64,000 bases of DNA from Olivibacter sitiensis DSM 17696 (GCF_000427965.1 NZ_ATZA01000018.1:1-64000); one strand, 5' to 3'; shown: positions 10,024-20,376, counted from the first letter of the stretch. A program made the numbers and translations. The notes: generated by a model not told the origin, from the sequence alone.

Positions 10024-13000
10024 TTAATGATTCTTATGCTCGTGCTCGTCGGGCTTATAGTTGGCCTCTAGTTCGGCCAATTTTTTCTTCCCGTAAGCTA
10101 TCCTACTGATGAGCACAAATAGCACGGGTACTATAAATAGCGCCAAGATCGTGGCGGCTAGCATCCCACCGGCTACTGTCCATCCGATAGTTTGTCTACT
10201 TACTGCGCCCGCACCTGAGGCTACTGCCAATGGCAACACTCCCAAAATGAATGCGACGGAGGTCATGATAATTGGCCTCAATCTCAGCTTCACTGCTTCC
10301 AAGGTAGCGCGCATGAGCCCCATACCCCAATCAAGTCGTTCCTTTGCATATTCCACGATCAGGATGGCATTTTTCGCCGACAAACCTATTAAGGTAATCA
10401 GCCCGATCTGTGCATAGATATTGTTGGTCAACCGCGGTATGAACGTAAGTGTCAGGATAGCGCCAAACACTCCTAGTGGAACGGCCAATATAATGGAAAA
10501 TGGCACCGACCAGCTTTCGTACAATGCGGCCAACAGAAGGAATACGAAAACGATGGACAAAGCAAAGATGACGATAGTCGTATTGCCCGATTTGCTTTCT
10601 TCCAAACTGAGGCCGGAGAAATCAAATCCATACCCATTGGGTAAGGTCTGTGCCGCCACCTCTTCCAAGGCTTGCATGGCCTGTCCACTGCTATAGCCTG
10701 GTGCGGCATTGCCATTTATTTCAGCCGCGCGAAACAGGTTATAGTGCGTTATGGTAGATGCATTTTTGATCTGCTCCCATGAAGCAACGGCACTCAGGGG
10801 TACTTTCACGCCCTGATTGTTGGAGACATAGTAGTTGTTGATATTGCCTATATCGTTTCGGAAATTGGTATCCGCTTGGGTCACTACCCTGAAATTTCTA
10901 CCATATTTGGTAAAATCGTTGATATAGCTACTACCCATGAAACCCGATATGGTACTATAAATGGCATTGAGCGTAATGCCCATCTTTTTAGCCTTTTCTC
11001 GATCTATATTGACTCGGTAACTTGGCGTCTGTGCATTGAAGAACGTATAAGCCATCGCGATCTCTGGCCTTTGGTTCACAGCCCCCACAAATTTATTGAC
11101 ATTCTGTTCAAATGTTTGTATATCATCTCCTGCCTGCCTTTGCTCCAGCATGAAGCTGAAACCACCCGTATTGCCCATACCCGGTATAGCTGGTGGTGTC
11201 ACCACGATGATGTTGGCTCCCTTGATACGCGCTACGGCTCCCTGAAGCTTGGATACGACGGCATCTAGTTGGTCTTCCTTGGCCTTGCGTTGCTCCCAGG
11301 GCTTCAGCTGCAGGAAGAAGGTAGCCGAGCTACTTTTGAAGGAAAAGTTGAGCGCATTCAACCCCAGTATTCCCGTGTAGGTTCTGAATTGATCAAATTC
11401 ATTGCCCAGTATATGGGAGATGGAGTCTATGACTTCTTGTGTTCTGTTGGCAGAAGATCCTTCCGGTAGGTTAACTGAGATAAAAACCCGTCCTTCGTCT
11501 TCCTGGGGAATGAATCCTGTGGGCTTGTTCGTGAAAAGTATGCCGGTGCCTACATAGAGACACACTAGAAAGATAATAGCCAGCGGACTTTTCTTGATGA
11601 CATACTGCACGCCTTTTCCATAACGTTCCACGGTCCTGTTGAACCATAGGTTAAACCGATAGAAGAACCTATTGAGCCCTTTGGACTCTTTGTTTAGATT
11701 CATGGGTTTCAGCATCAGCGAACAGAGGGCGGGAGTGAGGGAAAGTGCTATAAAGGCAGACAGGAGTACCGAAATAGCAATGGTAATGGCAAATTGTTGA
11801 TACAACCTACCCACCATGCCGGGTATAAACCCTACCGGGATGAACACGGCCGCAAGGATGAGGGCAATGGCGATAACCGGTGCCGATATGTCCTTCATCG
11901 CTGCTTTTGTAGCTTCTTTGGCACTCATGCCCTCATTATCTATATAGTGCTGTACCGCTTCTACGACCACAATGGCATCATCTACCACGATACCGATGGA
12001 TAGCACAAAACCAAATAGGGTGAGGGTATTGATGGTAAAGCCTAGCGGTATAAAGAAGATGAACGTACCGATGATAGATACCGGAATGGCCAATACGGGA
12101 ATCAATGTGGCTCGCCAGCTTTGCAGGAAAAGGAAGACCACTACCGTTACCAATAAAAGCGCCTCCACCAAGGTGTGCAACACCTCGTTGATGGACACTT
12201 TGACGACGGTGACCGATTCCGTGGCGATTTCATAGTCCAAATCCTTTGGAAAGGATTTTTTCAGCTCTTCCAGCGTTTGGGTGATGCCGTCTGCCGTCTC
12301 TACGGCATTGCCTCCGGGCACTTGATAGAGCAACAGCATGGTGGATGGAATACCTCTCGTGGTCGACTGCGCACTGTAATTAAACTGACCCAGTTCCACG
12401 CGCGCCACGTCTTTGAGATAGACCACGGATCCATCTATATTGGAGCGAACGATGACATCTTCGAACTCTTCAATATCTGATATTCTACTGTTCAATAATA
12501 TGGGATACTCGAATGCCTGCGTACTTTGCTGAGGTGCTACGCCGACAGATCCTCCGGCCAATTGCACGTTTTGATCTTGCAAAGCGGCAGTGATCTCGGC
12601 ATTTGTCACGTTCAGTTGCGACATCTTCTCTGGATTGAGCCAGATACGCATGCTATAATCCTGACCGATATTGGTGACATCGCCCACGCCATTGACACGC
12701 AACAAGGCATCGCGTAGGTATATATTGGCATAGTTTGCCAAAAATTTGCGATCGTAGGTTCCGTTGGGCGAATACAGTGCCACACCCATCAATATGGTCG
12801 GGTTACGCTTCCTGATCGTAATGCCGAGCCTCTGTACCGCCTCCGGTAAGGTAGGTTCGGCTACCGCCACACGGTTTTGCACCTCCACGGCCGCCAAATC
12901 GATATTGGTACCGATGTCAAAAGTGACGTTGGCAGACATCTGACCGTTGCTGGCGCTATTGGTAGAGAGGTAAGACATATTGGGGGCACCGTTTATCTGT

Positions 13001-13203
13001 ACCTCAATAGGTGTGGCCACGGTCTCTTCCACCGTCTGTGCGTCGGCACCGGTATAGTTGGCCATTACCTGTACCACGGGAGGGGATATATCAGGGTATT
13101 GACTGATGGGCAAATTGAGGATGGAAATGATCCCGACCAACACAATGACGATGGAAACAACGATTGCGGTGACAGGTCTCTTTATAAATACGTCTGCTAT
13201 CAT
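10024..13203 (-). CDS. RND multidrug efflux pump, inner-membrane subunit (HAE1/AcrB type)
   Basis: A 1059-residue protein with a first transmembrane helix at residues 10-28, a large periplasmic porter domain, a central block of helices (about 340-540), a second porter domain and a final helix block (about 870-1035). The signature start MIADVFIKRPVTAIV and the AIVVVEAV segment in the helix thought to carry the proton-relay aspartates are typical. It uses proton influx to export drugs through the adaptor and outer-membrane channel encoded just upstream. It is last in a tetR-tolC-acrA-acrB order on the minus strand. Confidence 0.93.
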   Translation of the reverse strand: MIADVFIKRPVTAIVVSIVIVLVGIISILNLPISQYPDISPPVVQVMANYTGADAQTVEETVATPIEVQINGAPNMSYLSTNSASNGQMSANVTFDIGTNIDLAAVEVQNRVAVAEPTLPEAVQRLGITIRKRNPTILMGVALYSPNGTYDRKFLANYANIYLRDALLRVNGVGDVTNIGQDYSMRIWLNPEKMSQLNVTNAEITAALQDQNVQLAGGSVGVAPQQSTQAFEYPILLNSRISDIEEFEDVIVRSNIDGSVVYLKDVARVELGQFNYSAQSTTRGIPSTMLLLYQVPGGNAVETADGITQTLEELKKSFPKDLDYEIATESVTVVKVSINEVLHTLVEALLLVTVVVFLFLQSWRATLIPVLAIPVSIIGTFIFFIPLGFTINTLTLFGFVLSIGIVVDDAIVVVEAVQHYIDNEGMSAKEATKAAMKDISAPVIAIALILAAVFIPVGFIPGMVGRLYQQFAITIAISVLLSAFIALSLTPALCSLMLKPMNLNKESKGLNRFFYRFNLWFNRTVERYGKGVQYVIKKSPLAIIFLVCLYVGTGILFTNKPTGFIPQEDEGRVFISVNLPEGSSANRTQEVIDSISHILGNEFDQFRTYTGILGLNALNFSFKSSSATFFLQLKPWEQRKAKEDQLDAVVSKLQGAVARIKGANIIVVTPPAIPGMGNTGGFSFMLEQRQAGDDIQTFEQNVNKFVGAVNQRPEIAMAYTFFNAQTPSYRVNIDREKAKKMGITLNAIYSTISGFMGSSYINDFTKYGRNFRVVTQADTNFRNDIGNINNYYVSNNQGVKVPLSAVASWEQIKNASTITHYNLFRAAEINGNAAPGYSSGQAMQALEEVAAQTLPNGYGFDFSGLSLEESKSGNTTIVIFALSIVFVFLLLAALYESWSVPFSIILAVPLGVFGAILTLTFIPRLTNNIYAQIGLITLIGLSAKNAILIVEYAKERLDWGMGLMRATLEAVKLRLRPIIMTSVAFILGVLPLAVASGAGAVSRQTIGWTVAGGMLAATILALFIVPVLFVLISRIAYGKKKLAELEANYKPDEHEHKNH

Positions 13204-13268
13204 GAGATAAGTAAAAAGTAATAATTTAAAAAAATCAAAAAAGCCATACTTAATGCGTGCAGCTATTG

Positions 13269-14396
13269 TTAGGGCGCAGCAGGGGTAGCTTTTTGTGGTT
13301 CTATGACTTGTACTTTCATCCCCTCGCGTAGGCTCTGAATGCCATCTACGGCTATGGTTTCACCTACCTTCAGCCCATCACGTACAATAATCTTATCCTT
13401 TACAACGGCACCCAGTTTCACCTCACGCTGGCTTACCGTACTGCTGTCCGTAAGGACAAATACCGTGGCCGCGCTGAGTTGTTGGGTAATCGCTTTTGTA
13501 GGTATCACTATTTGCTCTCCTTGGTCTTGGCTAGCGACCAATATATTAGTGTTCATACCTGCACGCAACAATCCATCTTGATTTGGGAAAACGATGCGGG
13601 CTGTAAGCGTTCCTGTTTGTGGGTTGATGGCACGATCTATAATGGTCAATTTGCCGTGATGTGGATAGGCCTGTTGTCCGGGAAGCACTAAGGCAAAGGT
13701 GCTATCTGGCGCCGATTTTTGCAGTTGTACAAAGGTGCTTATAGACCTTTCGTTGATGGGAATATCCACTGCGATCGGGTTTGTCGAAGAAATCGTGTTG
13801 AGCAAGGTGGTTCCTGCACTTACCAAAGCGCCCAAACGCACTTGGGAAATGCCAATGGTACCGGCAAAGGGGGCAGTGATCACCGAACGTTGCAGATCGG
13901 TATTGGCCGTGACCAATGCTGCCCTGGCAGACGCCACCTGTGCCTTGGCATTGCTGAGGTCCGTGCGGGCATAGTCTAGCGTTTGTTTGGCAATGGCGTC
14001 TTGCTCGGCCAGTGTTTCATAGCGTTGTAGGTCCTTTTCTACCCGCTGCAGATTGGACTCGGCAATTTCCAGATTGGCCTGTGCCTGATCGCGAGCCGAC
14101 TGGTATCGGGTACGATCTATGTCATAGAGCTTTTGCCCCTTGCTTACCGATGCACCGTCTGCCACATGTATGGCAGTGACGTAGCCATTCACTTCTGCAC
14201 GTAGCTCGGTTTGGTTCAATGCAGTCACCGTGCCTGGGTAGGCATCCTGTACGTTTACCCGCTCTTCGCTGACTTTGAAAACCGTGATTTGCGGAGTTTG
14301 TGGACCTGCTTGTTGCGGCTGTTGTTTACCCCCGTTACAGGCTGCCATTGTAGCTATGGCAAGAGGTAAAAGTGCGGTAAAATATCTGTTGTTCAT
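13269..14396 (-). CDS. RND efflux periplasmic adaptor (AcrA/MexA type)
   Basis: A 375-residue membrane-fusion protein with a lipoprotein signal (MAACNG, candidate lipid-anchored cysteine near residue 20). It is followed by the biotinyl-lipoyl half-motif around LRAEVNGYVTAIHVADGASV, a coiled-coil hairpin (about 95-165), the second lipoyl half (APFAGTIGISQVRLGALV) and a beta-barrel domain. It bridges the inner-membrane pump and the TolC channel. The C terminus is proline/alanine rich. It lies 65 bases upstream of the pump gene in the same operon. Confidence 0.92.
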   Translation of the reverse strand: MNNRYFTALLPLAIATMAACNGGKQQPQQAGPQTPQITVFKVSEERVNVQDAYPGTVTALNQTELRAEVNGYVTAIHVADGASVSKGQKLYDIDRTRYQSARDQAQANLEIAESNLQRVEKDLQRYETLAEQDAIAKQTLDYARTDLSNAKAQVASARAALVTANTDLQRSVITAPFAGTIGISQVRLGALVSAGTTLLNTISSTNPIAVDIPINERSISTFVQLQKSAPDSTFALVLPGQQAYPHHGKLTIIDRAINPQTGTLTARIVFPNQDGLLRAGMNTNILVASQDQGEQIVIPTKAITQQLSAATVFVLTDSSTVSQREVKLGAVVKDKIIVRDGLKVGETIAVDGIQSLREGMKVQVIEPQKATPAAP

Positions 14397-14445
14397 ATCT
14401 GTGATTGTGCTTTATGATTCCTGTCTACGTTATAATTTATTATTG

Positions 14446-15792
14446 TTAATTGTCGTTGGCTGGTATGATACTGCCTAGAGCCTGTTGCACATCCAGTTTG
14501 CCCGATAGGACGGCATACATGGCATTCAGGTAATTGATCTGCGTGGTACGCAGATCCGTCTCGGCGGTCATAAGATCCAGATAGGTCTTGATACCTTCAT
14601 CGTATTGCAATTTAATGGTATTGTATACTTCTTTGGACAACTCTACGTTTTCCTGGGCTGTTTTCCAATCATTCAGATTGGATTTGTAAGTAGCTAGGGC
14701 CTGTTGATATTGTGTGTTGATTTGATTTTTTGTATTGACCATATCCCACGCTAGCCGTTGTTCCTGCAATTTGGATTTCCTTATTTCCTGAAGCCTTTTT
14801 GTGCCCTGAAAGATTGGTAAAGAAAGGGTCACGCCCAATACCGATCTGGGGTAATCGACACGATAGAGATCCGAAAACCCAGCATTGGTACGGTAATCCC
14901 ATCCGTAATTGTAAAAAGCGGATAGATTGGGCAAAAACGTCCATTTATTGTAAGAGGTATTGAGTTTTTGCAACTGCATACCGGTTTCCAATTGCCTGAA
15001 TTCAATCCGGTTTCTGAAATGGAGGTTCTCGGTGGTGTCAATCAACATTTGCTGTTCCATGCTGCCGCTGTCATAGGCCAATTTCAACTCCTGCTCAATG
15101 CTCAAACCCACCAGTTCTTTCAAATAAGCATACTTATACTTTAGCATTTCCTCTGTACGCTTCCTATCGGCCTTGGTCGTACTCAGCGCGATTTGGGCAC
15201 GTTTGAAATCGGTTTTGTCCACTAGGCCCGTTTCGTACTGAGCCCTGGCATCTTTCAATTGTTTCTCCAGCCTGACGATGTTTTCATCTATGATTTTTAA
15301 TTGCTCTTCACTTGTTAGTATATCGTAGAATGCCTTACTGACACTTACTATGGTGTTGATCTTGGCGTTTTCCGTATTTTGTGCATTCTGGATTTTTACA
15401 TACTTGGCTGCTTTGCTGGCTTGGATCAAAGACGGATCTAAAATCTTTTGGTCTGCTTGCAAGGTCAGTGCAGAGGTGTTTTTCTGCCCGAACTGTATAA
15501 CCTGATCGCCAATGACGTTGGTAGGGATTTTGATATTATGATTGTAGCTGGCATCTGCATTGATCTGTGGAAACCAACCAGATAGGGCAGAGGCAATATC
15601 CCGCTTGCCTATTTCTTCATCTATGAGGGCTTGTCTTACCTCAGTTTGATGAAGTAGCGCATAATCTATGCATTGCTGTAAGGTTGCTTGGCCAAGGGGA
15701 TCGGTACCCGCATTTGCAAGGTTGTCCTGAGCCATGGCTTGCCTGCTAATAAAGGAAATGAACAGTAGGAAAAGGCTATATCTCATTTGCAT
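14446..15792 (-). CDS. TolC-family outer-membrane efflux channel
   Basis: A 448-residue protein with a signal peptide ending near AMAQ (residue 22) and two repeats of long amphipathic helices, the OEP domain (for example LTLQADQKILDPSLIQASKAA and the LYRVDYPRSVLGVTLSLPIFQG beta segment). It forms the trimeric outer-membrane exit duct for the adjacent RND pump. It sits between the tetR gene (45-base gap) and the adaptor gene (about 50-base gap), in one operon. Confidence 0.92.
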   Translation of the reverse strand: MQMRYSLFLLFISFISRQAMAQDNLANAGTDPLGQATLQQCIDYALLHQTEVRQALIDEEIGKRDIASALSGWFPQINADASYNHNIKIPTNVIGDQVIQFGQKNTSALTLQADQKILDPSLIQASKAAKYVKIQNAQNTENAKINTIVSVSKAFYDILTSEEQLKIIDENIVRLEKQLKDARAQYETGLVDKTDFKRAQIALSTTKADRKRTEEMLKYKYAYLKELVGLSIEQELKLAYDSGSMEQQMLIDTTENLHFRNRIEFRQLETGMQLQKLNTSYNKWTFLPNLSAFYNYGWDYRTNAGFSDLYRVDYPRSVLGVTLSLPIFQGTKRLQEIRKSKLQEQRLAWDMVNTKNQINTQYQQALATYKSNLNDWKTAQENVELSKEVYNTIKLQYDEGIKTYLDLMTAETDLRTTQINYLNAMYAVLSGKLDVQQALGSIIPANDN

Positions 15793-15837
15793 ATATCTGT
15801 TTTGTTTGAATTCTTCCTCATCAATTGAGGAATTATC

Positions 15838-16455
15838 TTATAATCCTGTTTGTTGTTCTATTGGGTCTAGTTCCAGCTTCAGCCCGTCCCAGACAATGGA
15901 AGCCATGTCCTTGAGATCGGTTTCGTTGACCGGCCTGTCGCCCATAATATGCCGCTTGGCCGTGATGACAATGCTACCTACAAAGGTAGATGTGAGGATA
16001 TCCATACGGTAATCCTTGATAAGCCCTTGCTCTACACCCCGATTAAAAAAGGAGACAAAATCATTCTGGCAAAACTGCGTGTCATTGTTCTTGATCAGCT
16101 TCTGATAAGGGGACGAAAAAAACTGATCGATGAAATTCAGTACCTCGGGGTGTTCCAGGTAATATTTGCAAAGATCCATCCAGATGCGTTGAAAAGCCTT
16201 GGGATAGTCGTCCGTCAGATCATCTTTCATCCGGAAAATCTCGTTGTGCATCTGCTGTTTTACCTGTTTGAAGAGGGCTAGAATGAAATCATCTTTTGAT
16301 TCAAAATGGTGATAGATGGTTCCTGCTGCCACACCCGCCTCGGAACTGAGCAATGACATGGATACACCGTGTATCCCATGCTGGTTGGCCAATTTCAAGA
16401 ACGTGGTAAAGAGGATGCTCTTCTTATCGCTTATATTTTTCAATTGAACGTTCAT
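15838..16455 (-). CDS. TetR/AcrR family regulator of the efflux operon
   Basis: A protein of about 205 residues with an N-terminal TetR DNA-binding domain: helix-turn-helix around LLSSEAGVAAGTIYHHFESKDDFI, the classical GxxxGTIYxxFxxKxxL pattern. The C-terminal helical domain presumably binds an inducer. I start it at the ATG at 16455 rather than 16476, since the seven extra residues are not typical. It is the first gene of the efflux operon and is transcribed with it, so it probably autoregulates and represses the pump. Confidence 0.88.
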   Translation of the reverse strand: MNVQLKNISDKKSILFTTFLKLANQHGIHGVSMSLLSSEAGVAAGTIYHHFESKDDFILALFKQVKQQMHNEIFRMKDDLTDDYPKAFQRIWMDLCKYYLEHPEVLNFIDQFFSSPYQKLIKNNDTQFCQNDFVSFFNRGVEQGLIKDYRMDILTSTFVGSIVITAKRHIMGDRPVNETDLKDMASIVWDGLKLELDPIEQQTGL

Positions 16456-16592
16456 TCGGTTGCAAATGTAGAACATTGAAAGATTAAAATTGTCTTAGAA
16501 AAGTCATTGATTGATCAAATAGAGGGGCAACATATTGCGTCTGTACTAAATCTTCCAATCTTGAGTCGGCTTTAGTCTCTAAGCTTTGGTCT

Positions 16593-18107
16593 TTAGCCTT
16601 TAATAAGCACGATTTTCCCTGATGAAAGCACCAGCTTCTTGTCTATCGAGTCTGGAATATCCTCTGGGTAATGGCTCACGTATATGATCGTGGTATTTGT
16701 TTCTTGGCAGATGTGGGTGATAATAGCCTTGAAACGATCGCGCTGTACGGACGAAAGTCCCTGGCAAGGCTCGTCCAAGATGAGCAAGGGTGGGGTTTTG
16801 ATGAGTGCCCTGGCCAATAAGCAGAGTCTTTGCTCGCCCGTGGTCACCATTTTGAGCAGTCTGTGCTTCAGTTGATCTATCTCAAAAACTTGCATCCACC
16901 TTAGGGCTTGTGCTTGCCTTTCTTCGCTCACCTTGCGAAAAAGGCCATCTGTATCATAATAGCCGGATAAGATGACCGATAAGCAACTTTGGTCGACGGG
17001 GAAGTACTGGTGTTGTTCCGGCGATACATAGCCTATTTTCTTTTTGATGTCCCAGATGCTTTCCCCACTTCCTCTCTTTCTGTCAAACAAGACGATGTGG
17101 TTTGCATAGGCCTGTGGGTTATCGCCATTGATTAGGCTAAGCAGGGTCGATTTTCCGGCACCGTTGTGTCCTTGCACTACCCAATGCTCTCCCTGTTTTA
17201 CAGTCCAGTTGATACCGCTTAAAACTTGTTTATCTCCATAGCTAATGTGTACGTCTTTCATTTCCACTATTCGTTCAAAAGTGGGAAGCTTTTGCTTGCT
17301 TAGCTCTTCCCTAAGTAGTGCCTCTTTTTTTAATGTGGACTCTTGGTTATTGGCAAGTACAAGCGGGGTGAGTGCTATCGATTCTTTTTTCCCTTGTGCA
17401 TGTATGCGGCCATCTTGTAACCAGGCTACATGGGTGATGCTATCCGGAATCTCGGTGGCACTGGTAGCTAAAATAAGGTGAATGCCCGACTGGATGATTT
17501 GCTGCAAGATATCGTCAAAACGCTCCCGTGTTTCGCGATCCAGGCCAATGAGTGGTTGATCCATCAGCAATATGGAGGGGTTCTTCAATAGGGCCAGGGC
17601 AAAAGTGAGCCGGCGGCTTTCGCCATTGGAAAGCATGATGATCTTTTTGTCTTTCAGGCTCGATAGGTCGAGGGTTTGTATTACCTTATCCAGTGTCCAA
17701 AAATTGTTCCAGCTGTTTTTGGCGTATTTAACCAGGTATTCCTCCACCGTGTCGATATCATCCAGTTCGCTACTATTGAAGCGCTGCTGGTAGTAAAAGT
17801 TTTGTACGTTGGACTTGCTCTTAAAACTATGTTGTGGTGTGGTAAGGGCAATGAGGTCATGGAAGCTCCTGTTGCTGCCATCACCCTGGTGCGCCTGAAG
17901 ATAAGGCTGGGCAAAAGGCGCTTTGTAGCTGCCCGAGCTTGGGCGCAGCTTGCCCGCTATGAGCGATAGCAAGGCACTTTTTCCTGCCCCAGATGCGCCT
18001 ACAAGTACCCATTGCTGTCCTTCCTGTAGCGTAAAATGGATGTGATCTAATATGGTTTTTCCTTGGTTTTGAACGCTTACTGCTTCTAGGGACAATAGTA
18101 TGGACAT
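16593..18107 (-). CDS. tandem ABC ATPase, ModF/PhrA-like
   Basis: A 504-residue protein with two ABC ATPase domains and no membrane segment. Walker A motifs are GASGAGKSALL in the first half and GHNGAGKSTLL in the second. The second half has an LLILDEP-type Walker B; the first reads ILLMDQPL, with Q in place of the catalytic glutamate, so that site may bind but hydrolyse poorly. Such stand-alone tandem ATPases are annotated ModF or photorepair-related, without a firm role. An earlier in-frame ATG at 18149 would add 14 unlikely residues. No partner permease gene is adjacent. Confidence 0.82.
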   Translation of the reverse strand: MSILLSLEAVSVQNQGKTILDHIHFTLQEGQQWVLVGASGAGKSALLSLIAGKLRPSSGSYKAPFAQPYLQAHQGDGSNRSFHDLIALTTPQHSFKSKSNVQNFYYQQRFNSSELDDIDTVEEYLVKYAKNSWNNFWTLDKVIQTLDLSSLKDKKIIMLSNGESRRLTFALALLKNPSILLMDQPLIGLDRETRERFDDILQQIIQSGIHLILATSATEIPDSITHVAWLQDGRIHAQGKKESIALTPLVLANNQESTLKKEALLREELSKQKLPTFERIVEMKDVHISYGDKQVLSGINWTVKQGEHWVVQGHNGAGKSTLLSLINGDNPQAYANHIVLFDRKRGSGESIWDIKKKIGYVSPEQHQYFPVDQSCLSVILSGYYDTDGLFRKVSEERQAQALRWMQVFEIDQLKHRLLKMVTTGEQRLCLLARALIKTPPLLILDEPCQGLSSVQRDRFKAIITHICQETNTTIIYVSHYPEDIPDSIDKKLVLSSGKIVLIKG

Positions 18108-18233
18108 GCTGAACGAGATTGTTTTTTCTTGCGAATATCTAGATAACAAAGGATATATCTAAAATATAGCGCACAGAATTTTTGCATGATGCTGCTTAGA
18201 TGCCAGGACTATGACCTATCCTGAAAATATCGG

Positions 18234-19967
18234 TCAGCTCGCCAGTGATACATCATCTTTCGTGACCTCTTTTATAAAGACAGAAGGTTTTACGCCTGTA
18301 CGGGTCTGGAAGGCCCTCGAAAAGGCCGTCGCGTTATTGTACCCCACATGCTTTGCCATCGCTTCTATCGAGTATTTAAAAAATATCGAATCACGGTTGT
18401 TGACCAGTTCATCCAGCACATAGTTTATGCGTAGGCTGTTGAGGTATTCCGAGAACGTTTGGTTCTTGTGCTTGTTGATGGTGGAAGACAGATAAGTCTG
18501 GTTCGTTCCCAGCTGATTGGCCAGCTTCTCCAGGGTGATATTGGGTCTTAAGAATTTTTTATTTTGCTCAAATTGGTTTAGTTTGCCCAATAGCTGTTCA
18601 ATTACTTCGTTTTTTAATGGTACATTAGTTTTTTTAGTCGCCTCTTTGACCAGGGTAGGCGTTACCGGGCCGGGAGTAGACTGTTCCTGCAATGTTTTTA
18701 TTTTTTGGATAAGTTCCCGTGCGGTTTTTTTTGTTTTCTGCTGCCTATGGTACATGCCGGTAACGGCGAACAGGAGTACTAGTACCGATCCGGTGACGGT
18801 CAGCATGGTTTTGTTTTTCTCCAGGTAAATCACTGTTTCCAGCTCCTCTTTTGCCCGGAGCAGGTCTTTTGTGGTGTATTCCTTATATATCCGGCTGAGC
18901 AGGTGCTTGTGGTGCTGGCTGAGAACATTGTCTACCAGTACTAGTTGCCCCATGTACTGTATCTGCTTGTCCTTGTCGTTCCGTGCTTTATAGTAGTTGA
19001 TGAGCAATTCGTATCCCTCCCTTAGGTCGGGGTGCGTGTAGTTTCTGGACCTGAATACCTCGTCTATTTTCGTGAAATAGGCGAGGGCCTTTCCCTTATC
19101 CCCTTTGTCCCAATAGGATTTCCCGATATAGAACTCGCCGATACTGGCCCAGGCAAAGTCTTCGTTCTCGTACAGGAAAGGCAATTGTTGTGCTATCTTG
19201 TGGATGGCGCTGTCATGTTTGCCGAAGATATAGTCATTGATGCCCTGTTTGAAGAGTACATAGTGTACATCCAGTTCGGAAAAGCCCGCCTTTTCCGCAG
19301 AGATGAGTGCTTTGGCGAGTAATTCGTTGCTTTCTGCTATGCGGTTGGTTTTGGTATAGCTCCAGGCCAAGCCCAGCAACGAACTTATGTAGCCCCGGTG
19401 CATGTTGTAGCTGTTCTCGTCCCGGCCAAAGTAGGCAACACAGGCATCAAAAAGCTCTTCTGCCTCCTCATAATAGCCCAGGTAATTCTTGAGGAGGCCT
19501 ATATGGTTCTTGATGCGGTATTTGTTATATACATCATGGGTCTGTGCAATATAGTCATTAGCTTTTAGGTAATGATCAAGGGCTTTTTGATAGTCCTTGG
19601 TGCTATAGTAAACTGCAGCTTTAGTCAAATAAGCGCTTCCTACAAGTGCTTTATCCCCGGTTTGATGGGCATAGTGCAGCGCACTGTCGATAAAAGATAA
19701 TCGATTTTCTTCTTTTTGGTAGAAAACAAAACTTCTGTAATAAATGGCTATCCGTCCGGTATTTTTTTCTCTTCGGGCTTTCTGCAGGTAATAGTTGAGA
19801 TAGAGGGACATTTTCGTGGAATCATATCTGTTCTCATCGACCAGATTATCGAGCTCCCTATAAGAATATTTCGCCAAACTATCCTGCATACCTTGTGCAG
19901 GAATTGCTTCAAGGAGGCAAAACAACATACAGAGAAAATAAAGGATATTCCTTCTCGAAAAAGCCAT
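18234..19967 (-). CDS. TPR sensor with transmembrane helix and AraC-type DNA-binding domain
   Basis: A 577-residue one-component regulator: a signal-like N-terminal hydrophobic segment, an array of TPR helices (about residues 40-370), a transmembrane segment near 385-405 (TVTGSVLVLLFAVTGMY), a short coil and a C-terminal AraC/HTH_18 domain (about 465-570, with the YNNATAFSRAFQTRTGVKPS recognition motif). TPR-TM-AraC proteins of Bacteroidota are thought to read an envelope or peptide signal and act on DNA from the membrane. It is divergent from a tiny secreted-peptide-like ORF, which it may control. Confidence 0.85.
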   Translation of the reverse strand: MAFSRRNILYFLCMLFCLLEAIPAQGMQDSLAKYSYRELDNLVDENRYDSTKMSLYLNYYLQKARREKNTGRIAIYYRSFVFYQKEENRLSFIDSALHYAHQTGDKALVGSAYLTKAAVYYSTKDYQKALDHYLKANDYIAQTHDVYNKYRIKNHIGLLKNYLGYYEEAEELFDACVAYFGRDENSYNMHRGYISSLLGLAWSYTKTNRIAESNELLAKALISAEKAGFSELDVHYVLFKQGINDYIFGKHDSAIHKIAQQLPFLYENEDFAWASIGEFYIGKSYWDKGDKGKALAYFTKIDEVFRSRNYTHPDLREGYELLINYYKARNDKDKQIQYMGQLVLVDNVLSQHHKHLLSRIYKEYTTKDLLRAKEELETVIYLEKNKTMLTVTGSVLVLLFAVTGMYHRQQKTKKTARELIQKIKTLQEQSTPGPVTPTLVKEATKKTNVPLKNEVIEQLLGKLNQFEQNKKFLRPNITLEKLANQLGTNQTYLSSTINKHKNQTFSEYLNSLRINYVLDELVNNRDSIFFKYSIEAMAKHVGYNNATAFSRAFQTRTGVKPSVFIKEVTKDDVSLAS

Positions 19968-20078
19968 AAAAAAGTCGGGTTTCTTGTAAAGATACCCCTT
20001 TTGTCTCTTTTTTCAAATAACGAGTTGGTTTTTTGGTTTAAACAATTTATTATGAGTTTTTTATATGGTTGAAATGCT

Positions 20079-20113
20079 ACTGACAATTCTTAAATTTTTT
20101 AAGGATTGTCAGT
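20079..20113. repeat. 35-base near-perfect inverted repeat upstream of the small-peptide ORF
   Basis: The left arm actgacaattcttaaa (20079-20094) and right arm tttaaggattgtcagt (20098-20113) pair over 16 positions with one T/G wobble, around a ttt loop. It lies between the divergent AraC-type gene and the short ORF at 20215. It could be an operator, a leader hairpin or an attenuator. Confidence 0.6.
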
Positions 20114-20214
20114 ACTACCTTTTGCCAAAAGCGGAAAGATTGCTTTGGTTTGCTGGTAGAAAAATGAACAAAGCCGGCAGCGTTCATGATGATTTGATTT
20201 TAAACGAACTCATT

Positions 20215-20301
20215 ATGAAAAAAAAATATGCTTTGTTAGCAGGTTTAGCCCTTTTACTTTTTATCGCAAATGCTCTTTCGGCCGGTGTCGATTGCTTATA
20301 A
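20215..20301 (+). CDS. 28-residue secreted-peptide-like ORF
   Basis: A short frame beginning MKKKYALLAG, with a continuous hydrophobic core and a small-residue ANALSAG stretch that looks like a signal-peptidase site, and ending GVDCL followed by a stop. If cleaved it would release only a 4-6 residue tail containing one cysteine. No family is recognised. It is preceded by a strong inverted repeat and lies between a TPR/AraC sensor and a C11 protease gene. It may be a true micro-gene or chance; the signal-peptide composition argues for the former. Confidence 0.45.
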   Translation: MKKKYALLAGLALLLFIANALSAGVDCL

Positions 20302-20376
20302 GTATATAATGCGTAAGATAATAAATCAAGACAGGTCTTATTATCTTACGCTAATTGATATTTAATCTCTTTAGTA

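Noticed and set aside
10109-13221. Several 60-130 codon plus-strand frames inside the RND pump gene
   Set aside because: All lie antisense to a strongly conserved pump sequence and have no domain features or ribosome-binding sites.
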